A stretch of 34,040 nt of DNA from Elysia marginata. Its lineage: Eukaryota > Mollusca > Gastropoda > Plakobranchidae. Where the stretch lies: positions 447,366 through 481,405 of the forward strand of contig BMAT01011596.1 in the NCBI GenBank assembly GCA_019649035.1. Direction: 5' to 3'. Shown here in pieces: positions 23,001 to 34,020 of this stretch; position 1 is the first letter of the stretch, and each line of letters begins with the position of its first letter. Position numbers and translations under genes: made by a program. The notes under the pieces are model-generated. The model ran no database searches and had not been told where the DNA came from. It was given only the letters and a program-made list of their open reading frames with translations.

Positions 23001-23979
23001 TGAACCAGGGAAGGGTACGTTAACATTACGAATTGAATACATGACTATACATGTATAAAGTAAACCGACCTCCTTTGTTTAAGTGCTTACACTTGCATTA
23101 GTATAATAATGGGTTTTTTTTTCTTGATCAATATAAACTTCTATTTGTACATGTTTTCCAAAGTTTAACTTAGATTTGAGCATTTGGTCGACAAATTGGT
23201 TTGGGACCAAAGCGTTGATTAAATCTGACTGTATGCAGATTTCATTATTAAAGTAGGCCTATTCATCGAGGCTTTAATTTTTTAGTGTACAACAAGAAAG
23301 CTGTATTCATAGTTATTTAAACCACATGTATTAATTTACCGTACATATATTGCGGTAAGTCCGAGATGATGGGATTTAGCTTGATTTTAGGCTGTGGACA
23401 ATACGTGTACACGTACATGTATCTATTTCATTTTAAACTACATGGCTTTTACGGAGACATTCTTTTATATCCGTTTTAGGAAATTCTTAAGATTCAATAA
23501 AAGTAAATACTAAACTTAATTTTAAACACTGCGGCCATCGCGAGACAATTAGTGAAATGGTCTATGGCGACTTGAGAAGACTCCGTGACGTAACTAGGCG
23601 GGGTAACCGAACAGTATTATCAGATTTTTAACTTTGATGTACACTCAAGAAGCCACGATTGAGTCCTATGTGAGCACTCGCGCAGAGGCAAGAACACTTC
23701 AAAGATATCTACACAAGATAACCGAAAGTGAAGAGAACCGATGTAGCAGCTTGAGTGACATCTAAAAAAGACAAGGAACGCAGGGCGATTGTCGCGTAAG
23801 ACGTCATCGCTCAGCCTCCTCCCCGCCTAACGACAAAACGATAATAAGATTTGAATCAGAAGCAAGAAGACACTGCGAGATAAAGATCGAAGACCGACAT
23901 AATGCTAGGCTGAGATGAGATCTACAGATAAAGAAACTAAGACGCAGTTTGAAGGAGAAAAGACCGAGTCATTTTATAA
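20031..23979. other. Gene-free stretch, nothing recognised apart from the hairpin
   Basis: The purine-rich GACAGACAGAGAG tract at 21330-21480 makes a serine/leucine-rich minus-strand frame that I regard as low complexity. No exons recognised. Confidence 0.5.
20717..20768. repeat. Inverted repeat (hairpin) with AGATAACCGT arms
   Basis: Perfect 10-bp arms AGATAACCGT (20717-20726) and ACGGTTATCT (20759-20768) enclose 32 bp that contains a direct repeat of GTGTACAA. Small and non-coding; it may be the remains of a short inverted-repeat element. Confidence 0.6.
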
Positions 23980-24138
23980 ACATTACAGACTTAAAGCAGC
24001 AACGCGTGAGTATGACGCGAACGTCTGGGGGTCTATTTTTAGAAACTGGTTTCATTATTTTTATAGTTTCTCAATCTGCTTTCCCGATTTTCACGTACGC
24101 ATAGTGAGACACGGTGCGTGTGCTAAAGGTCTCTACTA
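23980..24138 (+). repeat. Dispersed 160-bp repeat, copy 2
   Basis: Same orientation as copy 1 at 3.1 kb, about 21 kb away, with roughly 90% identity by eye over about 155 bp. Sequence on both sides is unrelated, so this is an interspersed family and not a segmental duplication. The short open frames crossing it are not conserved in copy 1. Confidence 0.9.
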
Positions 24139-24992
24139 AATATGATAACAAGACGGAATGCCTACATGAATGCATTATGCTTAGCTTCTCTTTATCCTTG
24201 AAATTTTTGTGTATTATTTCACAATGTTTCCAGCATTCAAATAACTGTTGAAATATTGCAAACGCTGTTTCAAAGGGAATATAACTTGTAATTTTATATT
24301 CCTGCAAAGCAGCGAGGGGGGAAAAAACAGAATAAAAATTAAAGTTATAGACTAAGAGTTTAGGGCAAACGAAATCATTTTTTCCATTAAAACAAGTACA
24401 ATGTAATTGCTTTTTGCATTAAAACAAAAGTTTGATCTTATTCCATAAAGGTTAAAGAAATAAAAACTTTTTTGTTGTTTTTTTTGTGTTTTTTTTTTTT
24501 TGTTACCCAGCAAAAATTTAAGTACATGTAACCGTGTTATACTTACAAAAGGTCGAGTAATTTGCAAAAAGCGAGATTCATTTTTGTAGTGGCTTCCAGT
24601 TCCTTCTACACAGCTGCTGACAACGCTTAGTTAAATTAACACTGCCATTTAAAAGATGAGTGTCGAAAGCGGCACATTGAAAACACAAACTAAGAGAGAA
24701 AACTAAATTCAAATGTGCATTGCAGTAGAACTCGAGTCGCCGTTATACAGCTGCTGACAAGTGACATTGAGCAAACACTACCTTTTAAAAGGTGAGCAAC
24801 AAAATCACGAGCCTTACATTTAAAACACAAACAAAGACAAAACTAAAATCAATTACATGAATGGATTTTGGTTAAACTTTATTTGGTTCTTACACTTTTG
24901 ACACTGAAGTACATGTGTTGTTTTGTAAGTAAAAAGTTTCAAGAATAAAAATCAGGAAAAGTACAATATTTTGGACCAGTATGCAATTGTCA

Positions 24993-25167
24993 TACAGTCA
25001 ACTCTATTTAAGTTGAAGTTCGTTAAGTCGATTTTTAGTTAGATTGATCCTTTTCATGTGCACGTGTGTGTCCCATGGCAACAGTCATAAAAACTTGCAC
25101 GTAACTCGATTTTTTTCCTACGTCGATTATTGGTTATGTCCCCTATAACAGCGCTGACGGTACTGTA
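24993..25167. mobile_element. Possible MITE with TACAGT ends
   Basis: It begins TACAGTCAACTCTATTTAAG and ends with the inverted ACTGTA about 175 bp later. Interior segments TTCGTTAAGTCGATT and AACTCGATTTTTTTC are loosely complementary. The shape suggests a pogo/Tc1-type non-autonomous element, but only the outer six bases clearly match. Confidence 0.35.
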
Positions 25168-26349
25168 ATTTGTATTGTTTTGCAGGAGATGGGAAGGGGG
25201 GTGTCGGTTTAATCTTTTCCTCTGCTCTTCTGGCTGTAAGTGTAAGGAGAGGTTTGAATATCACCACTGAATTCTATGCTGGGTTGTTATATTTTATAAA
25301 GGCAATGCACGTGCTGTCCTCTCCTAAGTTTCCCTGAGCTTTTGCGTCTGATACAGTTTAAAATACGTACGAATATAACTTTTATTTAAAATCTTCTCAT
25401 ACAATAGCACGGTACATAGCTAGATTAAAGAAAACAAATATCAAAGTTAAAATAAAAAAAAATATCTGCACGTGTAGATTGTAAAAAGTAATGCCAGAGT
25501 CTATGGTTCCATCAGGAAAAACCTGTAAAATACGTCTATTCTCATTGCACGAAACAAAACACATTAAAAGTAAAAAAAAATTATCTTGATTTCAATTTTC
25601 AAATTTTCTAAGAACAATTAGGGCACTCTTGCGTCTTACCAACTAGAAACATTATACATATGCAATAGATAGACTTCTGAAGTCATGCTTAGTCGAATGA
25701 AATAAGCTTGTCACATTAAGTAAATTGTCGAAGGAGGGGTAGGGAGGGCTTTCCTACCACCCCAAAAGTCAATGACTCTTTACACCTCACAAATACCCAT
25801 AACTTTGCTGACCTTAAATACCCGTGTACATAAACAATCTTGCTGTTAAACTTCATAAAGCCAGCTGTAGATCTTTGCCTCTCTTTATTTTCTTTTATTT
25901 TAACTAAACATTTTTCTTAACTTGTGGAGATCAACGATAAAAAATAGGTACACAAATAGGTACACTATTTCTTTGATAATATTGCAATTTCTATTGCTAC
26001 AAGTACATACATGTACAAAAAAAAATTAATATTTGCTTAAACAAATTGTGAAATGAAGAAGTAAAATATTTGTCAGTTACTCAGAGATGCTTTCGCTGCC
26101 AGTGAGTAACGTCATTATTTGTTCTTTCATTAACAATAAAGTTCAGATAAAATCTTGTTGTGAAAGGCGATGATTGTGAAAATAAAATTTAAAAAAAATA
26201 ATATTGTCTGCATCTATAATAATGATTTCAAGGACAGAAATGATAAAAATGTGTATTATTAAGATGACAATGAGGATAAAAATTTTATGGGTTAGTCAAA
26301 ATTCAAATCACCAGAAAAAACATAACGCAAAGATATTGCCACTTAAATA

Positions 26350-26589
26350 AGACAGCATTCCTCATGAAGATGAGGATGGTTATGATGATGAAGATGATGT
26401 TGAGGATCTTGGTGGTTGTCATTCTTTTGATGGTAGGGAGAATGACGATTATAGTAATGATGAAAAATGATAATGAAGATGATGATGATGGTGGTGGTAA
26501 AGACGATTAAAATTTAAATGATAGTTGTGGTCGTCTTCGTCATCATAGTAATAATAGTGATGGTGATGGTTATGACGGCGACAAAGATG

Positions 26590-26676
<87 letters not shown>

Positions 26677-26695
26677 GTGATAAAGATGATATGAT
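26350..26695. repeat. GAT-rich microsatellite
   Basis: A long imperfect GAT-rich region with a core of about 30 near-perfect GAT units (about 26585-26672). The isoleucine-rich minus-strand frame is an artefact. Confidence 0.9.
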
Positions 26696-27273
26696 CATTT
26701 AAAATCGCATAAAAATATTTGATGTAACAGGAATTAAAAACATGTGCATGCACATATAATTCTCGTGTTACAGGCAACACAACGTTTTCATATGCCTTTC
26801 AATTACCAAAACATAGACTAAGTTAATTGACATTATTTTGTATATATCAATGTTCTCAATGTCAAAACAATCCCTGAAAAAGGATACTTGTATAACACTT
26901 AATACATCTGACAGACAGAGAGATACAGTGCTAATGTACATTGTTGCAATGTTTCGCTTTTGGCTAGTTCATGATTTAAGTAAATGTCACATTTGAAAAT
27001 ATGTTTCAATTAACGGCAGCTGTTGCAACCCACGCTTAATACAACCAGCTAGTATTAGTGTTACGTTGCAACCACTAACTATGTATGAAAAGAAATGTTT
27101 TAGAAGCATTTAACTTAAATAGAAAACAACAAAAAATTACATTGTCATTTTTACGAGGTCCTAAAAGTCAGAGCTAAATACATGTATAATACAGATGTAT
27201 CTTAATCAATACGAAAGAAAATTACAAAATGCTTACATTAAAAAACAAACACCAAAAAAAAAAAATAAAGTTG

Positions 27274-29636
27274 TCATCTGGGGATGTGCCCATCCTTTTT
27301 TAGCATGTTCCTGAGGTTGTGGCACAGACCGACCACAGCACCTGGGATGGCCGAGTCTACCAATGACCTGGGCAGATTACCTTTAATGTCCGTTTGAACA
27401 ATGATCACCAGTTTCGTATGGCCTGGCCGGCTTGAGGGGGGAGGGGGAGGCAGAAAATTGGCAAAAGTTAATAGTTGAATAAGGAAATACACCTCCTTTA
27501 GTTTAATCCATTCTGTATAACTTTGCTCGAAAAACAAGTATAATCTAACAAAATTTGGTTCAGATATCGTCTGTTTTGAAAAATAAATTTGCGGTTTTAC
27601 TAGAACGCGCCTTTTTTCGCAAAGGGTTACAATTCAGTGCTGTGGACTCCGGGCTAATTCAACACATTTTACGGGAATGTTATGCATTAACACGACGCCT
27701 ATGTTATAGTTCCATGTTTGCTTACGTAATACTTAAAACCAACTATTGTTTAAAGCAAACAGATCAATACTATCTCAGGACCTTTAGTGGGTTTAACGTC
27801 TCCTAAGCTTCTCAGATGACTCGCTTTAGTACATGTAGTAACTACAAGTTGTTAGTTCATTTTTGCGTAGACCTTCAGCTTACCCCATCGGATCAAATAA
27901 CTTAGATAGAAACGAACATTATGAAAAAAATAATGTCAACTATGATGAAAAAACTACATTTTCACATTTCAAACATAAAACACGACCTTCTTTAAGAAAA
28001 TAATAGCGTTAAAAAAATCTAGGAATAATCATTTATTGCAATAGTTATTTGGGTTATATGTATATACTGTCATACAAGTAAACAGGCTACAACAAGTAGC
28101 CTCTCTTGAGATAAAACAAACGTAAAGACAGGGAGAGGTAGACATTGGTCGGGTGCCTTTGCAATGTATTAGGACATCATTTTTATCTTTAAGTGCCCTT
28201 GATCAGCATGTTTAGGGTGAGAAAGAGAATGCTCAAGATGGACATGAAGTGCAAGTAAAAAGTCCTGTGAGGATTTGGACATAAAGGAACTCGAAACATG
28301 AACATGTCCTGATAAATTATTCCGTCATTTTAAGGTGCTTTTGAAAAATCTTTGTAAGATTAAATTACTACAACCGTGGAATCAAAAAGGCTCGTACCCA
28401 GAGTTTTGCTTATATACTATAGGTCTTGATAAGGAGGAACCATATTTTACAAAACCATACCACTTTGTTGAAGCAAACTAATCATTCCCGTAACTGTATA
28501 ACCAATTTCTATTTAGATTTATCTAAGACGATACCGTATTTTTCACACATTAAACTCAAAATTTTGTAAGCCTTATGCCACACGCCCTACTCGATAAGAC
28601 CAAAGGCAAACAAATACATCGCCATTAAGTGAAACGTCCATTACAATACCTTACAAACTGCTATGCCAGAAATGTATTTTTGCTTTTCGAAGTTAGATAC
28701 ATGTTAGATGTATATCTGAAGGTTAATGTTTTAAGTCACAAAAGACGGTGAGCTTTAGCTCTTACCCTGATATGTCTTACAGAAGTTAGAAAAGACAGTG
28801 GGCTTTAGCTCTTACCCTGGTATGTCTTGACAGAAGAAGCCGCTGGGGTGATTCCAGCCCCTCACAAACTTGGGATTGGGAAGTTGAGAAGGGTAGTCTA
28901 TGCTCACACCTAAAGAAATTAAGATACAAAACCTAAATGAAAACGGTTATAAATAGTAAAACGTCTTGTTATTAACCAATTCGTCTTTACGGGTGCCATT
29001 TTGTGTTTGCTAATCCCTGTGGTTAAAAGTATACTGCATGATTCTGTAAGCTCTTTTTCTTCTCCTTCTCCTTCTTTCTTTCTTTCGTTCGTTCTTTCTT
29101 GTCTTTCATATTGCCAGTCCAGTCCTATTGATTAAGTCCACTGTCTCTCTCAACTCACTGACCAAACCATAAATCTTTGCTTGCAGAGGGGTAAGGTGGG
29201 ACATTATTTTTATTACCTTTGAGCATTCACTGATGTATATATCATATTATACTACAGCATGGCAGAGTGGCTTAGCGCGTCAGACTCGTGATCCGGCGAT
29301 CGTGAGTTCGATTCCCGACCATGTCTTGGGACATGGGTACCCAGCTACAGGCAATGTTTTAATTTTGTGATTTGCGCCTGTGCCACCCTGTATATGGCTT
29401 AAAAGTGGCTTTCAGGTGTACTGGTTTGCTGGGGCATTGGTGGCGCTGCTCTTGCGGCAACACAGTACGAAGTCAAATTTACCGAAAGGGGTTAATATAC
29501 TGTAAAAAAATATAATAATAAAATATAATAACAATTTAAAAATTTACAAAAATTTCATAATAGGCATAAAAACTCTTAAAACTAATCAATAGTATGTCGA
29601 TTTTTTACACAGCTTTACCCAACTCTCTCTCTCCCT

Positions 29637-29668
<32 letters not shown>

Positions 29669-29671
29669 NNN

Positions 29672-29708
<37 letters not shown>

Positions 29709-31512
29709 CAGACTAAGAGGAAAAACAAAGAGAAGTTTGTGTGTGCCTGCTCACCATTGAATGACAAGCAGTTGTCAGTCTGAAGCTCAAAGAACAAATC
29801 GAGGAATTCTCGAGGGTAGATCACGCCCATGGCTGCACTGTTGGTACGCACCAAGTTGATCGTCAAATCCTGGGGGCAAAAGTTCATTCAGGAGACTTTG
29901 AAAAGTCTAATAGCAGTATAATTTATAGTAAACAATAAGTGGGCATCGTGGTCTTATTAAAAAAAAGACTAAAACAGTCGACCACCAGGATCGTTACAAA
30001 TTATATTCGAAGGTTGAGAAATACTAGCAAATCACCATTAGAAGATCGAGAATTACTAGCATGTTGTCTGTAAATACCATTTGAAGGTAAAGAATTACTA
30101 GCACATTGTCTAAAATACTAGTCGGAAGTTGGGAATTACTAGCATACAATACCAATCGAAGATCGAGAATTACAAGCATGTTGACTGCAATGCCAATCGA
30201 AGATCTAAAACTACCAGCGTATTGTCTACAATACCGTTTAAATTAAGTCATCAACCAGTAGCATAAGTGTCTGCACTAACTTTTGAAAATTGACAGTCAC
30301 AGTCACAAACATAATATTATTATTGCTGCTGTTTTAAGGCGACCTTAAACTCACATATTTTGTGGAATTGGAAATGGATTATTATTGATTGGCGATTTCC
30401 AATTGAATAAGTACAGTATTCCCTTTCAAAGATATTATTATAACGATATAGTTATTTTATGTAAAGAAAAAAAATAGTTCTTTTAAGCGTTACAGAAGGT
30501 GGCGGTCACTCACAGGGGCAATCCTCTCTAACAGGAGGATGTCTGATACGTCTTTGTCCCATTTCCTTCTAATCTCAGAGAGGGCGCCGCCCACTGGGTA
30601 CATGTATTTGTGCAGGATATCCTTGGAGCAACTCAACTCGCACTGTGCTCGGTATCTGGTTCACAAGATGCAAAGAGATAATGACATGTACTATCATTGT
30701 AACAAGATGCAAAGAGATAATAACATGTGCTGTCATTGTACGAACTAAATTAATGAGTTACACATAGTCTCTGAATCAATACCCCCCCCCCCCAATCCCT
30801 CTTTGGCAATGACCGCGTTGTCAATGTCTTCAAGGAGGCTATGTGAAGCCCATTGATTTCGTGTTGCACTTCTACAGTTGTATATGATGTTCACATTTTT
30901 TATACTGCTTATCAACACAGCTCTTCTGCGATCCTCATCAATTTCTTTGTCCATGTTTCAGAATCTACAATCAAATCTAAATGCCTAAAATTACTCTGGA
31001 ACTAAGAGAAGTTTTATTCATAATGATACACGTATACCAAAAGTGTCAACCAAGGTCACCCACCACTGTTTACGAGGTAAACATTTACCTGCATGAATAA
31101 AATTCAAAAGTTGTTTTTTAGTTATTACCTTTATTGTTATTATTATTGTTATTATTATTATTTAATTATCAATACTAATAATATCATCATTACATGTATT
31201 ATAAGTATTCTTAATATTTTCAATACCATTATTAAGAATAGACCTGAAAGCAAATTTCATTTGGGACGTCACACCTGTGACTTTTTGTGCTGGTTATATC
31301 ACGTGATATTTGTAATGTGTCCGATGTTGTCCAGGAGGTTATTTCTGAGGTGCATTTTTAGTCCTAAAAATTATAAATAGGGCGCTTCTTCCACCAGCAC
31401 TTATGATAATAAAAGGAAAATACCAATAATTAGATCTTATTTAAAACACTTACATGTGTCCATGCTCGTTGCCAGGTATAGCAGAGTGTTTGGCCTCAAC
31501 CAAGACTTCTTT
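27274..31512 (-). CDS. START-domain lipid-transfer protein (STARD4/5/6-like), 3' five coding exons; N-terminus not found
   Basis: Small intracellular carrier with a single START domain; relatives bind sterols or bile acids. Exons are 31512-31454, 30655-30514, 29869-29755, 28909-28816 and 27430-27274 (TGA). Each has AG and GT borders, and the phases match at every junction (2, 0, 1, 2), so they join into one open frame of about 188 residues. Recognisable family segments are YRAQCELS, EIRRKWDKDV, RTNSAAMGVIYPREFLDL, KFVRGWNHPSGFFCQDIPG, VIIVQTDIKGNLPRSLVDSA and the closing helix GLCHNLRNMLKK. The order and length fit STARD4, 5 or 6 proteins (about 205-230 residues), lacking only the first 25 or so residues. 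I could not find that first coding exon between 31513 and 34040; it may lie beyond the window. Which paralogue this is cannot be settled; STARD5 seems closest. No broken codons are seen. Confidence 0.88.
28742..28831. repeat. Tandem duplication across an exon/intron border of the START gene
   Basis: About 37 bp at 28742-28778 (start AAAGACGGTGAGCTTTAGCT) recurs at 28793-28830 with only a few changes. The right copy contains the real splice donor (exon end 28816, GTAAG). The left copy carries a second donor with the same GTAAGAGC context, exon-like end at 28766. Confidence 0.9.
29255..29510 (+). mobile_element. tRNA-derived SINE in a START-gene intron
   Basis: A tRNA-like head begins at about 29255 with an A-box-like GGCAGAGTGGCTTAGCGCG. 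A B box GAGTTCGATTCC lies at 29304-29315, at the spacing of a RNA polymerase III promoter. A non-tRNA body of about 190 bp follows, ending in an A/T-rich TAATAATAAAATA tail. It lies within the intron 28910-29754, opposite to the gene. It is not a functional tRNA gene because no acceptor stem closes around the head. Confidence 0.75.
29625..29705. repeat. CT microsatellite containing an unresolved NNN gap
   Basis: A (CT)n array with a short CCCT-rich lead-in. Three N bases at 29669-29671 mark an unresolved length. It lies in a START-gene intron about 50 bp from the splice donor at 29754. On the minus strand it is a GA array, and the Arg-Glu repeat reading frame it produces is an artefact. Confidence 0.95.
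30008..30239. repeat. Intronic tandem repeat, about 41 bp unit, six copies
   Basis: Copies begin near 30008, 30041, 30083, 30124, 30158 and 30199. The unit runs GAAGATCGAGAATTACTAGC, then ATGTTGTCTGCAATACCAATC. Two copies are about 33 bp because they lack most of the TGTTGTCTG block. It lies inside the START-gene intron 29870-30513. Divergence between copies is moderate. Confidence 0.85.
30663..30740. repeat. 39-bp tandem duplication beside a START-gene splice acceptor
   Basis: ACAAGATGCAAAGAGATAAT begins at 30663 and again at 30702, and each copy ends in TCATTGTA. It starts six bases upstream (in gene orientation) of the acceptor AG at 30657-30656, so the inner copy supplies the intron end. 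The pyrimidine tract is correspondingly weak. Confidence 0.85.
30781..30795. repeat. Poly-C tract (12 C)
   Basis: A run of about twelve C residues, which is G-rich on the START-gene sense strand, within the intron 30656-31453. No function is visible. Confidence 0.9.
31093..31205. repeat. TTA-rich low-complexity tract
   Basis: Imperfect (TTA)n/(TAT)n sequence in the first visible START-gene intron. The open frame across it is a by-product of the repeat. Confidence 0.75.
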
Positions 31513-31647
31513 CTGTTGGTTGTAAAAAAAGGGCATTATTGTTAAACTTCAAGTTATTGATTTTACTGAATGTAAAGAGAAGAAATATGACCTAAGCTTC
31601 TATTCACTTCTGCACTACAAATAATGTTCATGAGTGCACGTCCCCAC

Positions 31648-32300
31648 ATACTTGGTGTTACAGGAGTCCCATACTTGGTGTTACAGGAGTTTTATATTCG
31701 GTGTTATAAGAACGTCATCCTTAGTCAGTGTTATAGGAGCTTCATGCTTGGTGTTACAGGAGTTTCATATTCGGTGTTATAAGAACGTCATCCTTAGTTT
31801 TATAGGAGCCTCATGTTTGGTGTTACAGGAGTTTCATATTCGGTGTTATAAGAACGTCATCCTTAGTGTTATAGGAGCTTCATGCTTGGTGTTACAGGAG
31901 TTTCAGATTTGGTGTTTAAGAGCTTCATGCTTAGCGTTAAAAGAACTTTATACATAGCGTTATAGGAGCTTCATGCTTGGTGTTATCGGGGCTCATGTTT
32001 GGTGTAACAGGAGTTTCATATTTGGTGTTTTAAGAGCTTCATGCTTGGCATTATAAGAACATGCTTAGTGTTATAGGAGCTTCATGCTTGGTGTAACAGG
32101 AGTTTCATATTGGATGTTCAAGAGCTTCATGCTTAGCGTTATAAGAACCATACATAGCGTTGTAGGAGCCTCATGCCTGGTGTTATCGGGGCTTTGTGTT
32201 TGGTGTTATAAAACTTCATGCTTCATTTTACAGGAGCTTCATATCTGGTGTTATAAAAAGACTTTATGTTTTGGTTATATAAGAGCTTCATGGTTAGTGA
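31648..32300. repeat. 23-bp minisatellite with a 69-bp higher-order period
   Basis: About 28 units of the pattern GTGTTAYARGAGYTTCAT followed by five variable bases. In the left part, three unit types alternate: a CAGGAGTTTCATATTCG type, a TAAGAACGTCATCCTTAG type and a TAGGAGCTTCATGCTTG type. This gives a 69-bp period, for example from 31728 to 31797 to 31866. The right part is more irregular. Because 69 is a multiple of three, open frames with a 23-residue period appear; I do not regard these as genes. There are no unique spacers, so this is not a CRISPR-like array. Confidence 0.9.
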
Positions 32301-33802
32301 TGTAGCCTAATAGCTTTTGCAAACTCCAAAGAATGTATCACTTTTCTCCTTATGGTAGCAAAATGGCTCGAAGATCTTACTTTTTAACATGTTTTTAACT
32401 TCGAATTAATGGCCTGATTTTATTTTAATTTAAAACATTCCAACTTAAGGATAACAGCGGATATGATGCTGCGGTTCTAGGCTATTAGGGCCTAGATTAT
32501 ATTGGATCTATAGCCAGCGAGGTGCGTCTTGACCTGCTTGCTTGATGGTCCAACTGGTGCACTGAAATGTTTGATACACTCAGTGGGAAGTAAGCTTCGT
32601 GACAATAATCTGACATGTGAAATTGACATTTAAATCACTTATTGGAATCGCTGCTCAGAATTTGTATTTCTACTTGGAGGTTTCTACTTGGAGGGCGGAA
32701 TCTGCGTTAGTTAAATGATTGCACGTTTATTTTGAAATAATTAAGTAATCCAAGCTTATAGGCCTACGTGATAAATTCGATAAGCATAATAAATAGTAGG
32801 CCTATTGTACGAGACCATTTCATTTAATTCAGATTTTCAGTGGTGCCTGAATAAAATTTGAAAGCGACATAAGCAGTCCAAGACAGCGAATACAATACAA
32901 AGGTCAAGGTATCATATTTTTTTTTTTCGATTTGTCACGTCCTTGAACGGATGGAGTATGTTAGTCATTTCTTATGTCATGGTGTCAAGAAAGTTTTTGG
33001 GGTGCAACAGAGCGTGTGATTGGAAATAAAAAAAAAAGAATAGCAAGTACATGAAGTAGATCTACAGACAAACACGTGAAAATGAGAGACTTAAGCTGAA
33101 AAGTATCGGATCTTAAAACTTTTTATACAGACTTGGGTAACATCTTTAACTAAGCATTACTCTGTGACAGGACAGAAGTGCAGTGAATGGTATGAATGAA
33201 CGAAGTAAAAAGATGCCAAAAGAAAGAGTACGTAGTGGGCAAGAGACTTAAACAGACGGGAAAAGATCGAGTGAAATAGAGGTATAGAGGTGAACACATG
33301 GATGAGGTAAAAGCAGAAAAACAAAGAATGAGAAAGAAGGAGAGAGATCTGGCTAAAACTACTATGCTACGTCATAGCGAATAGCAATACATATAGTTAT
33401 CAGTAGCTTCTCATTATTTGCCATCTGTCACAACGTATACCAGACTGAGTGCGCATACAACACCATTACCGGCCGCGTCAGCTAATCCATAGAGAGTCCT
33501 CCTTCCTCTCTAAACATCACTTATTGTTACCTTAAATAGCCTGGCTAGGAGAGAGCAAAAATAGACTGCTTTGCGCTGAAGTTTGAAACGGTGTCGTTTA
33601 AAAGGAAATCTGCTGGCGTTCTGACACCGAGGGCTGCCGTCAATGAAGCTCAAATAAAATTTATCTCCAACGATCCAGGAATAGATTTATTGTACGAGTA
33701 GATCATAGCATGCACAACACTCCCTGTTTGTATCGGTTTTGTACTTAATTGAATTGATTTTGTTGATAAAAGGATCTTATAGTCATACTAATTTTTTCAA
33801 AG

Positions 33803-33912
33803 ATGGTTATAGTTTTAAACCGCCAGAGGCAATCTCAAAGCTTTGCATAGCTCTTCCCCCGGCCGACCAACGCACACCAGAGCAAATTGAATTCATATTT
33901 CAGAGCATCACA
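33803..33912 (+). CDS. Possible internal exon of a cyclic-nucleotide-binding-domain protein
   Basis: A 110-bp stretch bounded by a good acceptor (TTTTTTCAAAG, AG at 33801-33802) and a donor (GTATGC at 33913). It encodes GYSFKPPEAISKL, then ALPPADQRTPEQIEFIF. It enters with two bases of a split codon and leaves in phase 0. The pattern of leucine, paired prolines, RTxEQI and a following helix resembles the lead-in to cyclic-nucleotide-binding domains in CNBD2-like proteins and Rap exchange factors. The composition is far more protein-like than the surroundings. It is one short exon without a recognised neighbour, so gene identity is inferred weakly. It would lie on the strand opposite the START gene. 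Confidence 0.35.
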
Positions 33913-34020
33913 GTATGCCTTGTGCTCAAATACTAACATTCCAACAATTCCAAGCACTGCTATACATAGATACCTATTTGGTAGCTGCAATGAATAAAGT
34001 GTTGATAAATTGCTTTTCGT

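Larger units (their letters stand above)
24139..27273. other. Gene-free stretch 3' of the START gene
   Basis: Contains the possible MITE at 25.0 kb and the GAT microsatellite at 26.4 kb. The START 3'UTR should begin at 27273 and run leftward, but I found no convincing AATAAA on the minus strand within its first few hundred bases. Confidence 0.45.

Noticed and set aside
26514-26780. Isoleucine-run minus-strand frame
   Set aside because: Translation of the GAT microsatellite.
29255-29325. Functional tRNA gene
   Set aside because: The A and B boxes are present, but the head does not fold into a closed acceptor stem, and a SINE-like body and A/T-rich tail follow.
31634-32305. CRISPR-like array or repetitive secreted protein
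   Set aside because: The units abut with no unique spacers, and the open frames exist only because the 69-bp period is divisible by three. No signal peptide or stable start context is present.
33537-33660. Possible START first exon on the minus strand ending at a GGTAACA donor
   Set aside because: No ATG with an open frame to the donor, and no resemblance to the START N-terminus.
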